Source: CAYMKL01 sp964390805 (GTDB lineage: Bacteria; Chloroflexota; Anaerolineae; VGOG01). From it: 9,157 nucleotides of DNA. The notes beneath the pieces are model-generated. The model made no database searches. It was not told where the DNA came from and saw only the letters and a list, made by a program, of their open reading frames with translations. The translations under genes were made by a program, and so were the position numbers. The stretch spans positions 1 through 9,157 of the forward strand of contig CAYMKL010000200.1 in assembly GCA_964390805.1 (NCBI GenBank). Direction: 5' to 3'. Position 1 is the stretch's first letter. Each line of letters begins with the position of its first letter. Positions 5,764-9,157 of this stretch are shown here, in pieces.

Positions 5764-6612
5764 TCAAGAGAGCGGACGAGTTAGCACTTCCTGACGAGGA
5801 TAGGGCATCTCGATCCCCTCCCGCTCAAAGGACTCCTTGATGCGGCGGCGTAGCTCCCGAGCTACGTCCCATTGCTTGCCTGGCTTGGTCTTGACCATGA
5901 TCCGCACCGTCACCGCCCAGTCCCCCAGGGCCTCCACTCCCGTAACAGTGGGTTCTTCCAACAGAAGGGACGCAAACTCCTCGTCCTGGTAGAGGTCCAG
6001 GCCGATTTCTCCCAGGGCGGCCACCACCCCCCCGATGTCCTCCTCGTAGGCTACGCCCAGGTCCACCACCGCCCGTGACCAGTCCTTGGTGCGGTTGGAG
6101 ACGATGCGTATCTCGCCATTGGGGATGACGTGCAGCGTCCCCTCCAGGTCTCTGAGGAAAGTAGCCCGCAGGGTCATCTTCTCCACGCTCCCGCCGATGC
6201 TCCCCACCTGGATGGCGTCGCCCACAGCAAACTGATCTTCCATCAGGATGAAAAAACCGCCGATAACGTCACTGATCAGGCTTTGAGCACCCAAGCCCAG
6301 AGCCACGCCAGCGACGCCAGCTCCAGCGATGAGCGGTGTGATGTCCAGGCCCAGCTCCAATAAGATCATCAGCCCGGCGGCAGTCACGATAGTCACCTGG
6401 GCGCTGCTGCGGATCACCCTGGCCAAGGTGCGGGCTCGCTGCGCTTCCTCTTCACTGGGAGCTGCCCCAGCGATCAAACTTTCGAGGCGAGTCGCCAAGA
6501 CCCTCACAGAACGGCAACCGACTATGCTGCCAAGTACAATAATGGCGACGCGAAGGCCACTGGTCAAAAGCCAGTTCCAAACCGCTTGCCAGAAGTTTGC
6601 TCCCAGCAGCAT
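5764..6612 (-). CDS. MscS family small-conductance mechanosensitive channel
   Basis: This 282-residue inner-membrane protein should open under membrane tension and release solutes during osmotic downshock. Three hydrophobic segments are visible: about residues 12-33, 70-90, and the glycine/alanine-rich pore helix TM3 at 94-123 (AGAGVAGVALGLGAQSLISD). These are followed by the conserved beta-domain entry MEDQFAVGD (124-132) and VIPNGEI. The C-terminal alpha/beta domain ends near the stop without an added ligand-binding domain, so it is the minimal MscS form, close to the roughly 286 residues of the E. coli protein. The ATG has GGGAGG seven bases upstream. It is the first gene of the operon with the two amidohydrolases, and its leader contains the palindromic element at 6647-6784. 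Why a channel is linked to acyl-amino-acid hydrolases is not evident. Confidence 0.93.
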   Translation of the reverse strand: MLLGANFWQAVWNWLLTSGLRVAIIVLGSIVGCRSVRVLATRLESLIAGAAPSEEEAQRARTLARVIRSSAQVTIVTAAGLMILLELGLDITPLIAGAGVAGVALGLGAQSLISDVIGGFFILMEDQFAVGDAIQVGSIGGSVEKMTLRATFLRDLEGTLHVIPNGEIRIVSNRTKDWSRAVVDLGVAYEEDIGGVVAALGEIGLDLYQDEEFASLLLEEPTVTGVEALGDWAVTVRIMVKTKPGKQWDVARELRRRIKESFEREGIEMPYPRQEVLTRPLS

Positions 6613-6646
6613 TTATCTGCCTCCCAACATTTATTCGCCGTTACTA

Positions 6647-6784
6647 CTCAGGCTGGCGGTTGAAACCGCGCCTGGAGAGCTAAAGCTGACTGTCCACCTA
6701 CGTGGACAGCGACGTCCACGCAGGTGGACGCCCGGCTGAAAGCCCTGGAGAGGCGATTTCAATCGCGGCACAGGGTAGCCTGAG
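6647..6784. repeat. 138-bp palindromic repeat element made of nested hairpins
   Basis: The outer ends are perfect 8-base inverted repeats (CTCAGGCT 6647-6654, AGCCTGAG 6777-6784). Inside are matching pairs of small hairpins: GCGGTT-ga-AACCGC (6656-6669) opposite GCGATT-tc-AATCGC (6753-6766). The centre is CTGTCCAC-ctac-GTGGACAG (6690-6709) next to CGTCCAC-gcag-GTGGACG (6713-6730). The two central hairpins are also inverted copies of each other (15 of 16 bases), so the whole element can fold into one long stem. It resembles a REP or MITE-type dispersed repeat; GTCCACCTnCGTGGAC-like hairpins with GCGATTTCAATCGC-like flanks recur in Chloroflexota and cyanobacterial genomes as far as I recall. 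No clear target duplication is seen. It lies in the expected 5' leader of the MscS operon. Confidence 0.65.
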
Positions 6785-6810
6785 CAGTCACTATTCGGCT
6801 AAGTAATAGG

Positions 6811-6825
6811 CCCGGCGGCGGGCAA
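6811..6825. repeat. Small GC hairpin
   Basis: GCCCG-gcgg-CGGGC lies between the palindromic element and the MscS promoter. It is short, and no role is evident. Confidence 0.3.
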
Positions 6826-6848
6826 AATACGGCCAGTCGTGTAAGACA

Positions 6849-6877
6849 ATTTTATTACAAACCTCGTGAAAAGACAA
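6849..6877 (-). promoter_or_regulatory. Predicted promoter of the MscS-deacylase-M20 operon
   Basis: On the minus strand TTGTCT (6872-6877, four of six consensus bases) and TAAAAT (6849-6854, five of six) are 17 bases apart. The predicted start near 6842 gives a leader of about 230 bases that contains the palindromic element. Confidence 0.5.
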
Positions 6878-6945
6878 GTCGCGAGCTGGCGACAGGACAG
6901 CAGAACTAACACGCGTGGCTTCTTGCTATTGCCAAAGACGCTGAA

Positions 6946-6965
6946 ATCTGATATGATCTGATATC
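6946..6965 (+). promoter_or_regulatory. Tandem 10-base repeat upstream of the GH4 promoter
   Basis: ATCTGATATG is followed directly by ATCTGATATC: two copies one helical turn apart, differing in the last base. They lie just upstream of the predicted -35 region, where an activator would bind. A separate TTGCCA (6929-6934) and TGGCAA (6975-6980) inverted pair brackets them, the second overlapping the -35. A regulator site is plausible but unproven. Confidence 0.35.
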
Positions 6966-6973
6966 CATCGTTT

Positions 6974-7003
6974 CTGGCAAATCTCTCCCCTGCGTGGTAT
7001 AAT
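6974..7003 (+). promoter_or_regulatory. Promoter of the GH4 gene (extended -10)
   Basis: A perfect TATAAT (6998-7003) is preceded by TG at the extended -10 position (6995-6996). A weak -35, CTGGCA (6974-6979, four of six), lies 18 bases upstream. Transcription should start near 7010, leaving a leader of about 30 bases with AAGGA nine bases before the ATG. Confidence 0.7.
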
Positions 7004-7041
7004 TACGGGCACATCACGGTACAGAGAAAGGAAACAAACCC

Positions 7042-8427
7042 ATGTCTGTCACTAAAATCATCGTCATCGGCGCGGGCAGCGCCAGCTTTGGCCTGAGCAC
7101 ACTTGCCACTATCATGCGCAGTCAGGCCCTGCGCGGCAGCACACTGGGCCTGGTGGACATAGATCGCCAGGGCCTGGAGACCATGGCCGCCCTGGGGGTA
7201 CGGATGAACCGCGAATGGGATGCTCAGATAACTATCGAGTCCTCGACCGACCGCACCGACCTGCTGCCGGGAGCCGATTTCGTCATCCTGTCCATCGAGC
7301 CCGGCCCCCGCGAAAAGCTGTGGCAGCAGGACTGGGAGATCCCTCTGCGGTACGGCCTGCGGCAGCCTTACGCCGAGAATGGCGGCCCTGGCGGGTTCGC
7401 CCACACAGCGCGCAACATTCCCGTCCTGTTGGGGACTGCTCAGGATATGGAGCGCCTCTGCCCCGACGCCTGGCTCATCAACTTCACCAATCCGGTACCC
7501 CGCCTCTGTCTGGCCGCCACGCGCTACACCCGGGTCAAAACCGTTGGGCTGTGCCACCAACTTCACGCGGCCTACTTCATCGTCTTTGCTGTGCTGGCTG
7601 AACGGTGGGGCATCCAGGTGCCCCCCGACCTGGATACCCACCCTGATCCGAAGGCCATTCATGGCAAGAGGAAATGGGTAGAACTGGCCCACGAAAAGCT
7701 GGACGTCAAGGCTGTGGGGCTCAATCACTTCATCTGGATTGTAGACGTTCGCGACAAGGCCAGCGGCGAAGACCTCTACCCACTGTTCCGCCAACGGTAT
7801 CTCACCACCCGTCCCGACTTTGAGCCCCTGGCCCGCAAGATGTTCGAGGTTTTCGGGCTTTGCCCCGGCCCCGGCGACAGTCACCTTTGCGAATACCTGC
7901 CCTGGGTCCATGACCTCCAGACTAAACCGTGGGAGACCTACAACCTGCGTTTGTACAACTGGGCCGCCGCCGAGCAGCAACGCCAGGATCGCGCCCGCTT
8001 GGCCGCCGCTATGGCCACCGGCGAGGAGCCCATTGAGGAGTTGCGTCAGGTACAGAGTGAAGGGGCCGTGGAATTGATCGAAGCCATCGCCGGCACTACC
8101 AATGACTACATCCCCACCGTCAACATCCCCAACCAGGGCTACATCCCCAATCTGCCTGACGAGATCATCGTCGAAGTGCCGGCCATAGCAGACGGCGCAG
8201 GCATCCACGGCCTAGGCCTGGATCCGCTGCCGGAACCCATCGCCGAGCTGTGTCGCCGCGAAGCGGCCCTGGCCGGGCTGGTGGTGGATGCGGCCGTGAC
8301 CGGCAGCCGGGAGCTGGCCTTGCAAGCGCTGCTGCTCGATCCAATGATCAGCGACTTTGACCAGGCGGAAGGCATCCTGAACGATTACCTGGAAGCGTAT
8401 GCCGAATGGCTACCGCAGTTTAAATAG
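7042..8427 (+). CDS. Glycoside hydrolase family 4 enzyme (alpha-glucosidase/alpha-galactosidase type)
   Basis: This 461-residue cytoplasmic enzyme belongs to GH4, which cleaves glycosides by an NAD-dependent oxidation/elimination mechanism needing a divalent metal, usually manganese. The N-terminal Rossmann motif is GAGSASFG (10-17), with D39 and D41 of LVDID placed to bind the NAD ribose. The family motifs NFTNP (147-151), C171-H172-Q173, GLNHF with N228 and H229, and GDSHLCEYLPW (278-288) are all present; C171 and H229 should be the metal ligands. The C-terminal region (VNIPNQGYIPNLP) is also typical. Length is normal, so it appears intact. The CHQ triplet does not let me decide between glucoside, galactoside or uronide substrates, or whether they are phosphorylated. 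It has its own promoter, is not in an operon, and ends 27 bases from the convergent kinase fragment. There is no clear terminator between them. Confidence 0.92.
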   Translation: MSVTKIIVIGAGSASFGLSTLATIMRSQALRGSTLGLVDIDRQGLETMAALGVRMNREWDAQITIESSTDRTDLLPGADFVILSIEPGPREKLWQQDWEIPLRYGLRQPYAENGGPGGFAHTARNIPVLLGTAQDMERLCPDAWLINFTNPVPRLCLAATRYTRVKTVGLCHQLHAAYFIVFAVLAERWGIQVPPDLDTHPDPKAIHGKRKWVELAHEKLDVKAVGLNHFIWIVDVRDKASGEDLYPLFRQRYLTTRPDFEPLARKMFEVFGLCPGPGDSHLCEYLPWVHDLQTKPWETYNLRLYNWAAAEQQRQDRARLAAAMATGEEPIEELRQVQSEGAVELIEAIAGTTNDYIPTVNIPNQGYIPNLPDEIIVEVPAIADGAGIHGLGLDPLPEPIAELCRREAALAGLVVDAAVTGSRELALQALLLDPMISDFDQAEGILNDYLEAYAEWLPQFK

Positions 8428-8454
8428 AAGGGGCAGGGCCTATCGGTGCGCGGG

Positions 8455-9003
8455 TCACTCAGTCTCCCAAATGCGTAGGCCGAAGCGACTGAGATAGATG
8501 GGGATGCTTTTGAAAAGTGGGCTTTCCTGTTCGATTTCGCGGATCATGGCTCGCTTGACGTGGGACAAGGGCCCACCCAGAATGGTGAGCGAACCGCCAT
8601 CACCGCCCGCGCCGTTCACTTTCCAGCCCAGTGCGCCGTGGGCCCGGGCGATTTCAATGACGCGGTCGGCATCGGGGTTGATGAGATCAGGATGCAGGTC
8701 TCGCTGTGCTTCCGTGTTCTGTGTCATGGCCTGCCCCAAAGCGACAAAATCACCGGCGTACAGGGCATCCCGCGAAGGTTCGGCCGTGGCCCGTAGCGCT
8801 TCAAGTTGTTTGGCAGTTGGGCCGGCGTCCTCCAGGTGTCGAATCACTTTCTCGTGTACCTGGGACGAGCGATGGGATCTACCCAGGTAAATAAGGGCCA
8901 ACCGTCGCTCCAGCTCCCACCAGATGGGGTTAGGCACCTGAATTTGCGACACCGAGGCATGGGGATATTGGAACATCTCGATGTAGTGGGCAATATCCAC
9001 CAT
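8455..9003 (-). pseudogene. GHMP sugar kinase, C-terminal half only (truncated)
   Basis: The 182 codons match the C-terminal half of GHMP kinases of the sugar type (heptose, fucose or galactose kinase-like). Visible parts are YPHASVSQ, WWELERRLALIYLGR (28-42), the helical region with NTEAQRDLHPDL, and the C-terminal signature LGWKVNGAGGDGGS (125-138), which forms part of the substrate/ATP site. Complete members are about 320-350 residues. The N-terminal half with the Pro-x-x-x-Gly-Leu-Gly-Ser-Ser-Ala ATP loop is absent. Reading upstream in the same frame gives 32 codons of unrelated sequence and then a TAG at 9100-9102, so it is broken and not cut by the window edge. The ATG at 9003 has no good ribosome binding site. 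It could still be expressed as a domain fragment, but loss of function is more likely. Confidence 0.8.
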
Positions 9004-9099
9004 ACTCGTTTCTGTTAGCGATTCCCCTTTGTGAGCAGGGCCATTATGTATTAGGTGCTCAGATTGCGCAAATTGCTCAGGTGTGATTGAATAGACACA
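9004..9099. other. Junction sequence beside the truncated kinase
   Basis: This stretch has no recognisable coding content and looks more AT-rich than the kinase fragment. It contains TGCTCAG twice (9056-9062, 9074-9080) around the palindrome TTGCGCAA (9064-9071), and TGAGCA (9032-9037) inverted against TGCTCA (9056-9061). It may be the end of an insertion or the edge of a rearrangement. Confidence 0.35.
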
Positions 9100-9157
9100 C
9101 TAGTTAGAAGTTTCCCGATTCGCGGGTAGCTGACCAGTTGCGGTAATGTCGCTTTTG
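9100..9157 (-). CDS. Possible C-terminus of a gene entering from the right edge (partial)
   Basis: On the minus strand a frame enters from the edge and ends at TAG 9100-9102, giving KSDITATGQLPANRETSN. A second frame is open further, to a TAA inside the junction sequence. With fewer than 20 codons neither can be assigned. A transposase end or the end of the neighbouring gene is possible; chance is also possible. Confidence 0.2.
   Translation of the reverse strand, partial: KSDITATGQLPANRETSN

Noticed and set aside
7003..8208. 401-codon minus-strand open frame opposite the GH4 gene
   Set aside because: It is a shadow of the GH4 reading frame, has no convincing ribosome binding site, and starts inside the coding sequence of a well-supported gene.
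1..9157. CRISPR arrays, tRNA or rRNA genes
   Set aside because: No regularly spaced direct repeats of CRISPR length, no cloverleaf with a CCA end and no rRNA-like stretches were found by reading both strands.

Overview
The window looks like a chromosomal segment of a Chloroflexota bacterium, probably of the Anaerolineae/Caldilineae type. This is an inference from the style of the genes: a secreted oligopeptide-binding protein carrying its own LysM domain, moderately GC-rich codon use, strong AGGAGG ribosome binding sites and G-rich or palindromic intergenic repeats. No rRNA, tRNA, CRISPR array, intact transposase or phage gene is visible.

Layout, left to right. Bases 1-177 hold G/C-rich repeat sequence without a gene. 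Bases 178-2064 (minus) encode a LysM-containing family 5 solute-binding protein of a peptide ABC transporter; its permeases, if present, lie beyond the left edge. Bases 2065-2908 are an 844-base gene-free gap full of structure: a consensus-like minus-strand promoter, a perfect Shine-Dalgarno sequence, a minus-strand terminator, several hairpins and paired repeats. Bases 2909-6612 (minus) form a compact three-gene operon, transcribed as MscS-type mechanosensitive channel, then N-acyl-D-amino-acid deacylase-like amidohydrolase, then M20 amidohydrolase. Bases 6613-7041 are a divergent regulatory region containing a 138-bp palindromic element and one promoter for each direction. Bases 7042-8427 (plus) encode a family 4 glycoside hydrolase. 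Bases 8455-9003 (minus) hold the C-terminal half of a GHMP sugar kinase whose N-terminal half is missing. The last 150 bases are unrelated sequence, possibly the end of an inserted element.

How the parts may work together (inference): the binding protein would capture peptides near the cell wall, while the D-aminoacylase-like enzyme and the M20 amidohydrolase remove acyl groups from D- and L-amino-acid derivatives. This would fit salvage of peptides or cell-wall fragments. The NAD/Mn-dependent glycosidase and the broken sugar kinase point to a second, carbohydrate-related theme on the right.

The parts most worth following up are the small promoter-to-terminator unit and structured RNA region between the M20 and binding-protein genes, the palindromic element in the channel gene's leader, and the truncated kinase with its junction.
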